Assembly: GCA_031291095.1 (NCBI GenBank)
Contig: JARLJR010000053.1
Coordinates: forward strand, 37,548 to 101,547
Length of the DNA: 64,000 nucleotides
Direction of reading: 5' to 3'
Origin: Legionella sp.
Lineage (GTDB): Bacteria; Pseudomonadota; Gammaproteobacteria; Legionellales; Legionellaceae
Shown here: piece after piece, positions 55,699 through 63,895 of the stretch
Layout of the letters: every line of letters starts with the position of its first letter
Position numbering within the stretch: position 1 is the stretch's first letter
Made by a program: the position numbers and the translations under genes
Notes under the pieces: generated by a model
Told to the model about the DNA's origin: nothing
Seen by the model: only the letters and a program-made list of their open reading frames with translations
Databases searched by the model: none

Positions 55699-55962
55699 TT
55701 AGTGAGTATCTTTAAAACCAAATAAACCTTTTATTTTATCGAAAAACCCTTCGGCTTCTTGTTCAAAACCTTTGAGTTCTTCTTCAAAACTTTCTAGTTT
55801 TTGCACCATACTTAATTCTTCTTCATTGAGCTCAACACCAATCTTACTCAATGCCTCTTGAGGGCTTGCTTTTAATTCTTCTAAAAAGTTAGGATCATTT
55901 TTTATGGCTTCAACTACAGTCACGACCTTGGGACTTTGACTCATCAGATTATTTAGATCCAT
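55699..55962 (-). CDS. Acidic 87-residue protein resembling NHLP/Nif11-type leader peptides
   Basis: Small soluble protein. Residues about 13-55 (VVEAIKNDPNFLEELKASP, then EALSKIGVELNEEEL) match the pattern of nitrile-hydratase-like or Nif11 leader peptides: helical, acidic, with a DPxFxxxLxxxPxxAL core. The tail is amphipathic (FEQEAEGFFDKIKGLFGF) and has no Cys, and few Ser/Thr, so a lanthipeptide-type core is absent. No DSL site, so it is not an ACP. No RiPP-modifying enzyme is adjacent; it follows the FadL-type porin gene on the same strand by 89 nt. Function unknown; resemblance is by eye. Confidence 0.6.
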   Translation of the reverse strand: MDLNNLMSQSPKVVTVVEAIKNDPNFLEELKASPQEALSKIGVELNEEELSMVQKLESFEEELKGFEQEAEGFFDKIKGLFGFKDTH

Positions 55963-56051
55963 GATAATTACTCCTCGGTTCTTTAGAATACTTATAAAGA
56001 TTATAATTAATTATAGTTCAAAAAATAAACTAACCTTCTGGGTCAAAATCT

Positions 56052-57332
56052 CTAAGCAATATTCCAATTAACCTGGCCGCCGATCACTGTTGTTTGGGTG
56101 TTTGTATGTCCTTTAAGAGCCGTCAATTGGGAAACATAGTTAATTGGCATTTGCTTAAAGAAGGAATGCCCCACACCAAAATCAAAACCTAGCATTTCCG
56201 TCGCTTGGAAATGCGCGCCAACTGCCGCAACCGTAGCACTACCTATTGGATCGGCAACCCCTCGGTCTTGATTATTAGAGGGCGTATTCATAAATTGCAG
56301 CCCCCCACGCAATAACCACTTATTCGTTGCCTTAAAGGTCGTCCCAACAGAATAATCGAAGCAGTTATGGTAATTAAAAGGAATAGTCACGGACGTGGGC
56401 ACTCCAAATGGAGTCTCCGTGTGCTTCATGGTGATTTTATTAAATGTTTTCCAATTGGTGTAAAATGCGGTAAACATTCCTGTCCAGCGTGCAGTGAAAT
56501 CATGTTGCAGGCTTAACTGAGCGCGGGCGGGAAGCGCTGCGTCGGTTTTTTGCGCCGAGGTGCGAAATAGTGCGGGCCCATTATCAGGGGCATAAACCGT
56601 ACTATGCCCGGTAGTGTGAATAGAAATCAAGGAATTATAACTAAAACCAATACGCGTTTGTTCGGTTACATCAAACAAGGCGCCGGCATTCCAACCATAA
56701 CCCCAGCCGGTTAAATGATTTTTTAAGGTGGAATCCCCCATAAATGACAGCGGTGGGCCATATTTATTGTTTAAAGTAAAGGCTAAACGTAAGGCATCAA
56801 AGCCGGCGCCAACCGAAAAACGCTCGTTAATTTTAACCGCAAGGCTTGGTCCCATATCCATGCCCACCACCTGTGAGCGCGTTGCAGCATAGCGAGTGAT
56901 GACATCCGGTGTGGAACCATAATTCGTGCCTAATCCAAATGGGGTCGTAAAATGAACGCCCGCACTCACACGATTGCTCAGTGGCGCTGTGTAATAAAAG
57001 GAAGGTATGAAGGCATTAATTCCACTGTGAGCAACACCAGACTGCACGATGGGTGCAGGAAATGGAAAAGCGGGAGTACGTACCGTACCGGTAAAATTAG
57101 CAGTTCCCGTAATCCCCAAGGCATTAACAACAACCTGTTGATGCGGTAATTTCACCATTCCTGCCGGATTCGTGTATGCCGTACTGGCATCATCTGCAGC
57201 GGTAGCCCAATCCGCATAAGCAACACCTAAGCCTGCTGAGTTAACAAAAGGTAAACTAAAGTCAGACGCCATAGTCTGGGAGGCACAACACAACGAAGCA
57301 ATGGCTAAGGATAAATGAGATAATTGTCGCAC
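56052..57332 (-). CDS. FadL/OmpP1-family outer-membrane transport protein
   Basis: 426 residues with a signal peptide cleaved near MASD (about residue 22). The mature N terminus FSLPFVNSAGLGVAYADWATAADDASTAYTNPAGM is the hatch-type plug start of FadL proteins, with the NPAG motif, followed by a beta-barrel ending in an aromatic-containing terminal strand (GGQVNWNIA). It should pass hydrophobic molecules such as fatty acids across the outer membrane. It lies 87 nt downstream of the acyltransferase gene on the same strand, so it could be cotranscribed with the AT/ammonia-lyase pair and handle a hydrophobic product, but that is only contextual. Confidence 0.9.
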   Translation of the reverse strand: MRQLSHLSLAIASLCCASQTMASDFSLPFVNSAGLGVAYADWATAADDASTAYTNPAGMVKLPHQQVVVNALGITGTANFTGTVRTPAFPFPAPIVQSGVAHSGINAFIPSFYYTAPLSNRVSAGVHFTTPFGLGTNYGSTPDVITRYAATRSQVVGMDMGPSLAVKINERFSVGAGFDALRLAFTLNNKYGPPLSFMGDSTLKNHLTGWGYGWNAGALFDVTEQTRIGFSYNSLISIHTTGHSTVYAPDNGPALFRTSAQKTDAALPARAQLSLQHDFTARWTGMFTAFYTNWKTFNKITMKHTETPFGVPTSVTIPFNYHNCFDYSVGTTFKATNKWLLRGGLQFMNTPSNNQDRGVADPIGSATVAAVGAHFQATEMLGFDFGVGHSFFKQMPINYVSQLTALKGHTNTQTTVIGGQVNWNIA

Positions 57333-57419
57333 GATAACGTCCTTTTAAACTGTTCCAAATCATTGTATCTAATGTTACGGCTATGGGCAATTGGTTGATT
57401 TTATAGAAAAAATGACGGG

Positions 57420-58268
57420 TTACGCCTTATTATTAATACGTCGTAGCAAACCGCTTAATACCGTTCCTGGACCAATTTCCTGAAAGTGGATATTAGGCTT
57501 AGTCTGCAAATATTCTATTGTTTTAGTCCATAATACCGGTTGGGCTATCTGTTGAATTAAATTGCTTTTAACTACGGCCGGATGATAGGGAGCTGCATCA
57601 ACATTGGCGATTACCGGGATACGTGGTGTAGCGAATTCAATATCGTGCACAAACTCAGCAAAGGCTTGTTGCGCACTCAACATATAAAGCGAATGAAAAG
57701 CACCACTTACTGAAAGCGGAATAAAGGAAACCTTGTCCATACCCCTAAACAGAGGCTGCGCCTGTTGAATATCCGCCTGAGGGCCTGAAATAACCATTTG
57801 CTGATAAGAGTTATAATTAGCGATCCTAATTCCTGATAGTCCTTGCTCTTCAAGTAAATCGGTCAGTTCTTGGCTTGATAGTCCAACCACAGCAGCCATT
57901 CCCCCACCGTGCATTTGACTCATTAACTCCCCACGCTTTTTAACCAAAGCCAAACCGGTGACAAAGTCAAAAACACCGGCTGCAAATAGTGCATTATATT
58001 CGCCCAAACTATGCCCAATGACATAATCAGGCTTGGATTGACCATCCGCTAATGCCTTTAAATAAGAAAAGGCATTAACGACATAAAGCGCGGGCTGGGT
58101 ATATTGGGTATTATTGAGCTGTTGTTGGGCATCCTCCAGGCATAAAGCACGCAGAGAATAACCCAATAAAGCATCCGCTTGAGCCGTGCATTCAGGAAAT
58201 TGCTCAAATAAGCCCTGACCCATTCCCCGTTTTTGTGAACCTTGCCCAGGAAACATATAAGCCAGCAT
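57420..58268 (-). CDS. Stand-alone malonyl-CoA acyltransferase (trans-AT)
   Basis: 282 residues. GQGSQ near the N terminus, catalytic Ser87 in GHSLGEY, and His192 in the GAFHS motif typical of malonyl-specific FabD-like enzymes. A second fabD outside the fatty-acid operon, coupled to an aromatic ammonia lyase (its ATG overlaps the lyase stop as TAATG), fits the trans-acting AT that loads malonyl units on the AT-less synthases at 30.8-49 kb. A housekeeping FabD role is less likely in this setting. Confidence 0.92.
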   Translation of the reverse strand: MLAYMFPGQGSQKRGMGQGLFEQFPECTAQADALLGYSLRALCLEDAQQQLNNTQYTQPALYVVNAFSYLKALADGQSKPDYVIGHSLGEYNALFAAGVFDFVTGLALVKKRGELMSQMHGGGMAAVVGLSSQELTDLLEEQGLSGIRIANYNSYQQMVISGPQADIQQAQPLFRGMDKVSFIPLSVSGAFHSLYMLSAQQAFAEFVHDIEFATPRIPVIANVDAAPYHPAVVKSNLIQQIAQPVLWTKTIEYLQTKPNIHFQEIGPGTVLSGLLRRINNKA

Positions 58269-59887
58269 TAGATAACTCCATCCTTTAACAGCTTAATAAT
58301 AACTGCGATTTCCTCAGACATGGGGCGGCAATGTTCTACAGTTGGCGAATATTGGCGAATTACCTGATAAATGGATTGCGCCTTCTTACTGGCTTTTTCA
58401 ACACCCCGCAGCTCCAATGCCTGGCTTGCTGCGAGGAATAAAATTGCGGTAAGCCGCTCTAAATTCGCAACTGACTCTTGAAAATCCAAGGCCGCATGGG
58501 TCCCCAAGCTATTCACATCTTGATTATCCCCTTCGGTGGGTAAGGTATAGGCTTGATGCGATTGCGCCAATTTACGATTTTGTACCGCTAAAGCTGCAGA
58601 TAAAAGCTGCATGGAACGAAACCCATTATGCTTGCTGGGATTAGGAACTAGATTCACCGGTAAGTCATGATTTTTACGCGGATGAACTAAATTGGCCAGT
58701 AATGCATGGATCCAAGTTGAGGCTTGTGCAATATTCATTTTCAAAATATCACAGGCATCAGTCACATAGTAGCCCATAAAATTAGCACTATGATGGATAT
58801 TTTGTTCGGTCACATCAATAACCGGATTGTCGTTGACCGAATTCATTTCATTTTCAATCCAGACAATGGCTCGTTGCAGATTTTCCTGGAAGGGGCCAAA
58901 ACCTTGGGGGACCGAACGAATTGAATAATAATCTTGTACTGGCTTATGCGTGTAATCAGTTGCCCGTAACTCATCTAAATCAGTTAATAATTGACTGCCT
59001 TGCCAAAAATCAATAAAAAACTGATTGATGTCGCATTCCCCTACTTGTTGTTTTAATTGATGCACCATAGGGTGATAGGCACTATTAATCACTAGTAGGG
59101 CTTCTAAAGTCATCGCGATCGCTGCGAGCATTTGCTGGAAGAGACGTTGTAAATCATACATGGCTAAACTGGCAATTGCCGTCATAAATGAGGTGCCATT
59201 GATCAACGCCAAACCATCACGCATTACCGGCTTATACGCCTTAAGCCCCGCGTGTTGAATTGCTTCCGGTGCCATCATCATCTTGCCCTGATAGCTTACC
59301 GCAACCTCTTCTCCGATTAATGCAGCAGCAATCATCGCCAAAGGGATGAGATCGCCACTAGCACCAATAGAACCATAACAACGTACGATTGGTGTAATTC
59401 CCGCGTTAATAAAATCCAACAGCGCATTAATTAATTCAGGGTGAACTCCGGAATAACCTTGGGCCAAACAATGTGCGCGCAGCATCATAGTTGCCCGCAC
59501 GATATGGGGTGACACAATGGTACCCAAACCACAGGATAAGGAGCGTATAATGTTTTCTTGACGCTCATTAATCTCACTGTGGTAATCCATGGCTTCCGTA
59601 TCTTTAATGGCCGCATCAATATAACGAACTTGATCGCCAAAATTGGTATTGACGCCATAAATAGGGACGCGAGAGTCAACATGAACCTTTAAAAATTGAT
59701 ATGCCGCCTCAACAGATTGAGCAGCCGCTAAGGATAAAGCGATCGATGTCGCCTGTTGTGTTAAAAGCTGGGACGACGCAATCGTCAACCGACATCCATT
59801 GCCAATGGTAATCAACGTCTTATCCGCTTTGCTTCGGCCACTTGCATTAAGCTTATCTTGAACATGCACTGATTGTAACTGTTCCAT
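58268..59887 (-). CDS. MIO-type aromatic amino acid ammonia lyase (PAL/HAL family)
   Basis: 539 residues. The Ala176-Ser177-Gly178 triplet in GASGDLIPL cyclises to the MIO electrophile. Other active-site parts are present: lid YGVNTNFGDQ, GQ/R motif QDYYSIRSVPQ, NDNP, and EGDNQDVNS. It eliminates ammonia from an aromatic amino acid, giving cinnamate or a derivative. In the selectivity position (His-Leu in tyrosine lyases, Phe-Leu in phenylalanine lyases, Ser-His in histidine lyases) it reads Ser-Leu (QENIIRSLSCG), so substrate cannot be assigned from that pair. It is coupled to the trans-AT gene, and its product is the obvious starter for the acyl-AMP ligase of the large PKS. AGGAG lies 10 nt before the ATG. 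Confidence 0.92.
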   Translation of the reverse strand: MEQLQSVHVQDKLNASGRSKADKTLITIGNGCRLTIASSQLLTQQATSIALSLAAAQSVEAAYQFLKVHVDSRVPIYGVNTNFGDQVRYIDAAIKDTEAMDYHSEINERQENIIRSLSCGLGTIVSPHIVRATMMLRAHCLAQGYSGVHPELINALLDFINAGITPIVRCYGSIGASGDLIPLAMIAAALIGEEVAVSYQGKMMMAPEAIQHAGLKAYKPVMRDGLALINGTSFMTAIASLAMYDLQRLFQQMLAAIAMTLEALLVINSAYHPMVHQLKQQVGECDINQFFIDFWQGSQLLTDLDELRATDYTHKPVQDYYSIRSVPQGFGPFQENLQRAIVWIENEMNSVNDNPVIDVTEQNIHHSANFMGYYVTDACDILKMNIAQASTWIHALLANLVHPRKNHDLPVNLVPNPSKHNGFRSMQLLSAALAVQNRKLAQSHQAYTLPTEGDNQDVNSLGTHAALDFQESVANLERLTAILFLAASQALELRGVEKASKKAQSIYQVIRQYSPTVEHCRPMSEEIAVIIKLLKDGVI

Positions 59888-59976
59888 TTCGTTACCAACT
59901 CCTGTCGTCTTTAACCAAAGAGGGCCCTAGTTTGTACCCTTTTGGATGCTTTTTCAATTAAAGATTTTAGGGGTTA

Positions 59977-60009
59977 TTTCCATTTCGCTAGCTTGAAGCA
60001 AAATGGAAA
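59977..60009. repeat. Inverted repeat upstream of the ammonia lyase gene
   Basis: Perfect 9-bp stem TTTCCATTT / AAATGGAAA around a 15-nt loop, about 90 nt before the lyase start and after the propeller gene stop. There is no T run on either side, so it may be an operator or a weak terminator. Confidence 0.4.
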
Positions 60010-60083
60010 CAGCCTCTAGATGTCATGTAAACGAAATAAAAAAAACTTAGCGCCTTTCGCGCCAAGCAAGGACTGCGCATAAG

Positions 60084-61118
60084 TCAGTGACGTATTTTTG
60101 CCATAATTGGTCGTTGCATGGCAATTAACTGCTGGGGAGGGAATAAAGGTTGGCACGCAACCACGTTGCCATCCACAGGAATGGTATTTTCTGGTCCAAA
60201 GGGAGCCGTCATTTGCCACAGATTTAAATTTCCATCAATCATAAACAAGTTAGCAGGATCGCCAGCCCCAAAGGAAATGACATTTCCACTCACAAATTGT
60301 CGTGTTTGTACGGTATGGTCAACACCGGCATAGGGACCTTGGGCTAGCCATAAATTGCCATCATGACCCAAAATAAAAACCACATCACCAATACCACCAG
60401 AGCGTGAGTCCCCTCCCTCATCATTAGAAAGGCGCAAAGGTTGAAAATCATTCACATTTGCATCAATCTGCGTACGATTAGAAGTCACAATATTCAGATC
60501 ACCGAAGGGTCCTGGTTCATACCAAAAAGTAAGGTCATTGCCTAAAACATAAACGGTCCCTTGATCCATGGCCCAAAACTGAATGACGTTTGCATCGACT
60601 TGATCGCGGCGCGGAGGTATTTCTTGACCAAAGGGGCCATACTCCAACCATAGATTACCATCGGTTCCTAAGACAAAAACCGTATTCAAATCTAAAACCT
60701 GAAAACCAAGAACATTACCATCAACTTGTTGGCGTGGAGGGGGAATTTTGTCAAAAGGGCCATGTTCTAGCCAGAGATTACCATCAGTGCCAAGCACAAA
60801 TACCGTTCCCAAATCAATGGCTTGAAAGGTTTCTACATTCGCGTCAATTTGAATGCGTGATGGTGGTATGCTATTAAAAGGCGCATGTTCCAACCACAGA
60901 TTATTATCGGTTCCCAATACATAAATCTCACCTGGATTTAAAGCCTGAAATCCTGTACGCCAGACATGATTTTCGCCTACCTGAGAATAAAGATTCGTGA
61001 CATTGGCATCGATTTGTTGACGTGTCGCTATGGTACGTGCGGTGTCGCCAAAAGGGCCTGTTTCAAGCCACAAATTGCCATTACTTCCAAGTACAAAAGT
61101 CTGGAGTTGAGTAGCCAT
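60084..61118 (-). CDS. Seven-repeat beta-propeller-like protein (tectonin-like)
   Basis: 344 residues made almost entirely of seven repeats of about 42-58 residues, each containing VLGxDGNLWLExGPF followed by RxQIDANVxxFQ. Seven units of this length suggest a closed propeller; a sugar-binding tectonin/lectin-like role is possible. No signal peptide or membrane helix. The fifth repeat is the most diverged (NDLTFWYEPGPF). ATG 61118 has GGAG six bases upstream; a longer frame lacks one. Neighbours are the ammonia lyase and a permease on the same strand. Confidence 0.75.
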   Translation of the reverse strand: MATQLQTFVLGSNGNLWLETGPFGDTARTIATRQQIDANVTNLYSQVGENHVWRTGFQALNPGEIYVLGTDNNLWLEHAPFNSIPPSRIQIDANVETFQAIDLGTVFVLGTDGNLWLEHGPFDKIPPPRQQVDGNVLGFQVLDLNTVFVLGTDGNLWLEYGPFGQEIPPRRDQVDANVIQFWAMDQGTVYVLGNDLTFWYEPGPFGDLNIVTSNRTQIDANVNDFQPLRLSNDEGGDSRSGGIGDVVFILGHDGNLWLAQGPYAGVDHTVQTRQFVSGNVISFGAGDPANLFMIDGNLNLWQMTAPFGPENTIPVDGNVVACQPLFPPQQLIAMQRPIMAKIRH

Positions 61119-61188
61119 GATATACTCCAAAAAATATCCTTATCTTTAAATTTTAGCTTTTGTCCAAAAATAAATCAAAGCGAGGCAC

Positions 61189-62574
61189 TCAAGATGACAA
61201 GCTCTTCTTTGCTAAGACACTATTCTTATGGCTATAAATAAAATAAACGACCAAGCCAATAGCCATCCAAATGAGAAACCGCGCCAAGGTCACCCAGGGC
61301 AGATGAATTACTAAATACAAACAACTGCATACACCCAAAATCGGCACATAAGGCATTCCCGGGGTTTTAAACGGCCGTTCTAATTCTGGGCGCTTATAAC
61401 GTAAATACAACACGCCAATACAAACAATAATAAAGGCAAATAAGGTACCAATGTTCACTAATTCAGCTAAAACATCAATAGGGACAAAAGCGGATAAAGT
61501 AGCCATGATACAACCGCACAACAAAATAATACGTGCCGGGGTATGATGATATCCTGCGGTGCTGGCAATAGCTTTCGGTAATAAACCATCACGCGACATT
61601 GCTAAAATAACTCGCGTTAAGCCATAAAACAACACCAACATCACGGTGGTCAAGCCCGCAATAGCCCCCACACTAATAAGCCCAGCAGCAGTTTTGTAGC
61701 CGAGCTGTAATAATGCATGACTAATGGGGGAGGCTACATTTAAGGTGGAGTAAGGGGCGATCCCTGTGAGCAAACCTGCAACAATGATGTATAAGACCGT
61801 ACAAATCACCAAAGAACCAATGATACCGCGCGGCATATCGCGTTGTGGATTAACCGCCTCTTCGGCAGCAGTAGATACCGCATCAAAGCCAATATAGGCA
61901 AAAAATATTAATGCAGCTCCGTCAATCACACCAGTCCAGCCAAAAGGCAAAAAAGGTGACCAATTTTCGACGCGTACCTCTTTAGTGGCGATGATGATAA
62001 ATAAAAGAACCACCAATAATTTCACCGTTACAATAATATTATTTATTCGCGAACTGGATTTTACTCCTGCAATTAATAATGCGGTTAAGCAGGCAATGAT
62101 AAACACGGGTGGTAAATTTAAAATGCCCCCATAAGCTGGCCCATGCAAAAGTAAGGGAGAAAGATGTATTTTAATGGCCATTAGGAGGTCATTTGCATAA
62201 CTTCCCCAGCCGACAGAAACGGCGGATACCGAAATGGCATATTCCAACAGCAAATCCCAGCCCACAATCCACGCAATTAACTCGCCAAAACCAGCGTAAG
62301 CATAACCATAAGCACTTCCGCAGCCACCAATCATTGCAGCCAGTTCCGCATAAGACAAGGCGGAAAAAATACAGGCTCCACCCGCAAGCACATAGGAAAA
62401 AACGATTGCCGGCCCAGCTTTGGTTGCCGCAACAACCCCGGTTAAAATAAAAATCCCGGCACCAATAACTGCCCCAACCCCAAAAAAGAGGAGATCAAAC
62501 GTTGTCAAACACCTGTTTAAATGCGATTCACTCTCCAATGAGCTACTAATCTCTTTTTTGCGAAACAAGTCCAT
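61189..62574 (-). CDS. APC-superfamily amino acid permease
   Basis: 461 residues with about twelve membrane helices. The N-terminal GVGAVIGAGIFILTGVVAA is the substrate-binding GxG(I/A) kink of helix 1 in the CAT/YfnA branch, and helix 6 shows IFFAYIGFDAVSTAAEE, also typical. It imports (or exchanges) amino acids, possibly cationic ones, at the inner membrane. It is the upstream neighbour of the propeller gene (70 nt). Amino acid uptake fits the amino-acid-based metabolism of Legionella. Confidence 0.9.
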   Translation of the reverse strand: MDLFRKKEISSSLESESHLNRCLTTFDLLFFGVGAVIGAGIFILTGVVAATKAGPAIVFSYVLAGGACIFSALSYAELAAMIGGCGSAYGYAYAGFGELIAWIVGWDLLLEYAISVSAVSVGWGSYANDLLMAIKIHLSPLLLHGPAYGGILNLPPVFIIACLTALLIAGVKSSSRINNIIVTVKLLVVLLFIIIATKEVRVENWSPFLPFGWTGVIDGAALIFFAYIGFDAVSTAAEEAVNPQRDMPRGIIGSLVICTVLYIIVAGLLTGIAPYSTLNVASPISHALLQLGYKTAAGLISVGAIAGLTTVMLVLFYGLTRVILAMSRDGLLPKAIASTAGYHHTPARIILLCGCIMATLSAFVPIDVLAELVNIGTLFAFIIVCIGVLYLRYKRPELERPFKTPGMPYVPILGVCSCLYLVIHLPWVTLARFLIWMAIGLVVYFIYSHKNSVLAKKSLSS

Positions 62575-62673
62575 GGTAGTATGCGCCCTGTTTTATAATT
62601 TTATTGTTACACATTGCATTAAGAACTATGCTTTTAATTCTAGTTGAAAGCCTGGTTATAGGTTAAAAATTAA

Positions 62674-63240
62674 ATGAGAAAGTTCGTTATCGGCGTATTA
62701 ATGCTGTTTTCCTTAAATGCATTTTCTGCCGAAGAAACAGAAAATTGCAGCCATTGGCTCACATTCTTTAAGCCCGTTTGTCAACGATTTCACCAAATAT
62801 GGACCGAAGGTAAAACTGACCTTTACATTTCAGGATACGCATGGCACAACCGCTATACTTATAGCCGTGAGCGCATACGTGAGAAAAAATATAATGAATT
62901 GGCATGGGGTGGCGGATTAGGCAAAGGCTTTTTTGATGAGCGCGGCAATTGGCACGGTCTTTATGCTTTTGCATTTCTTGACTCTCATAAAAATGTAGAG
63001 CCAGTGATTGGCTATGCTCACTTATTTGTGGCCTCTCTCAACAAAAACATTAAGGCGGGATTAGGCTATTCGGTACTGATCACTTCGCGCCCAGATATCA
63101 TGCATAATATTCCATTCCCAGGCGCGGTTCCTTGGGCTGGCTTATTTATCCATAAAGTATCCCTAAAGGCTGCGTATATTCCAGGCTCCTCAAGCAATGG
63201 CAATGTGCTTTACGTAGTAGGAACTTATACTTTTGACTAG
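62674..63240 (+). CDS. pagP: PagP/Rcp lipid A palmitoyltransferase
   Basis: 188 residues with a signal peptide (cleavage after NAFSA). The mature protein is an eight-strand barrel with an N-terminal helix ([24 protein letters not shown]). Catalytic residues of the family are His58, Asp103 and Ser104 (FLDSHKN). It moves a palmitate from phospholipid to lipid A in the outer membrane, which gives resistance to cationic peptides; in L. pneumophila the homologue is named rcp. Length is normal. Confidence 0.95.
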   Translation: MRKFVIGVLMLFSLNAFSAEETENCSHWLTFFKPVCQRFHQIWTEGKTDLYISGYAWHNRYTYSRERIREKKYNELAWGGGLGKGFFDERGNWHGLYAFAFLDSHKNVEPVIGYAHLFVASLNKNIKAGLGYSVLITSRPDIMHNIPFPGAVPWAGLFIHKVSLKAAYIPGSSSNGNVLYVVGTYTFD

Positions 63241-63342
63241 CTAGGGCCAAGATAGTAGAAATGTAAACAGGCCCTAATTTATTACTGCTTTTCATGATTA
63301 TGTGCTATGTTTTTAAGAGTAAAACTACTAGGACACTTAAAA

Positions 63343-63855
63343 ATGAAATCCTTTGTTGAACAAGCACAGTTTTATGCAACTTATCATCAAAACGCCACTA
63401 CTCGTTATACACATTTTGCCGGGGTGCCACTGATTGTTCTTTCTTTGATGATTTTATTAGGCTTCATCCAAATTATCATTCCTGGAGTATTCGCCAGCAA
63501 CCTTGCCTGGTTCGCGACTATAGCCATTTTAGTTTACTATTTCCTCTTAAATTGGCAGTTGGCTTTGGCCATTACACCGATTATGTTATTTTTATTATGG
63601 ATAGCACATTGGTTTAGTGCCTATGGCCCAACAACACTGGGTATTTGGGCGTTCATCATTACTTTTGTTGCCGGTTGGGGACTCCAACTTTATGGTCACT
63701 ACATCGAAGGTAAAAAACCTGCATTTATGGATAATTTATCCCAACTGTTGATTGCACCTTTGTTTCTGGTTGCGGAGCTTTTTTTCATGGCAGGGTATAT
63801 GAAATCACTGCAAGTGCAGGTTTATGGTGGGGTTATTGAAGAAAATAAATTGTAG
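63343..63855 (+). CDS. DUF962/Mpo1-like membrane protein
   Basis: 170 residues with about four membrane helices and the family's His pattern: FYATYHQNATTRYTHFAGVPL at the N terminus and HYIEGKKPAF in the middle. The yeast relative Mpo1 is an iron-dependent dioxygenase for 2-hydroxy fatty acids, so a lipid oxidation role is possible. ATG 63343 has AGGA nine bases upstream; an earlier ATG at 63307 is open but has no ribosome site. Confidence 0.85.
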   Translation: MKSFVEQAQFYATYHQNATTRYTHFAGVPLIVLSLMILLGFIQIIIPGVFASNLAWFATIAILVYYFLLNWQLALAITPIMLFLLWIAHWFSAYGPTTLGIWAFIITFVAGWGLQLYGHYIEGKKPAFMDNLSQLLIAPLFLVAELFFMAGYMKSLQVQVYGGVIEENKL

Positions 63856-63861
63856 GAATTT

Positions 63862-63895
63862 GTAGGTTGGGCCCATGGCCCAATGGCACTACCTT
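63862..63895. repeat. Palindromic repeat, family 2, copy b
   Basis: GTAGGTTGGGCC-AT-GGCCCAATGGCACTACC, a compact copy of the element at 23796, again directly after the stop of a + strand gene. After it (63896-64000) nothing is recognised. Confidence 0.8.

Noticed and set aside
55699-55962. Stand-alone acyl carrier protein
   Set aside because: There is no DSL/DSI phosphopantetheine site in the 87 residues.
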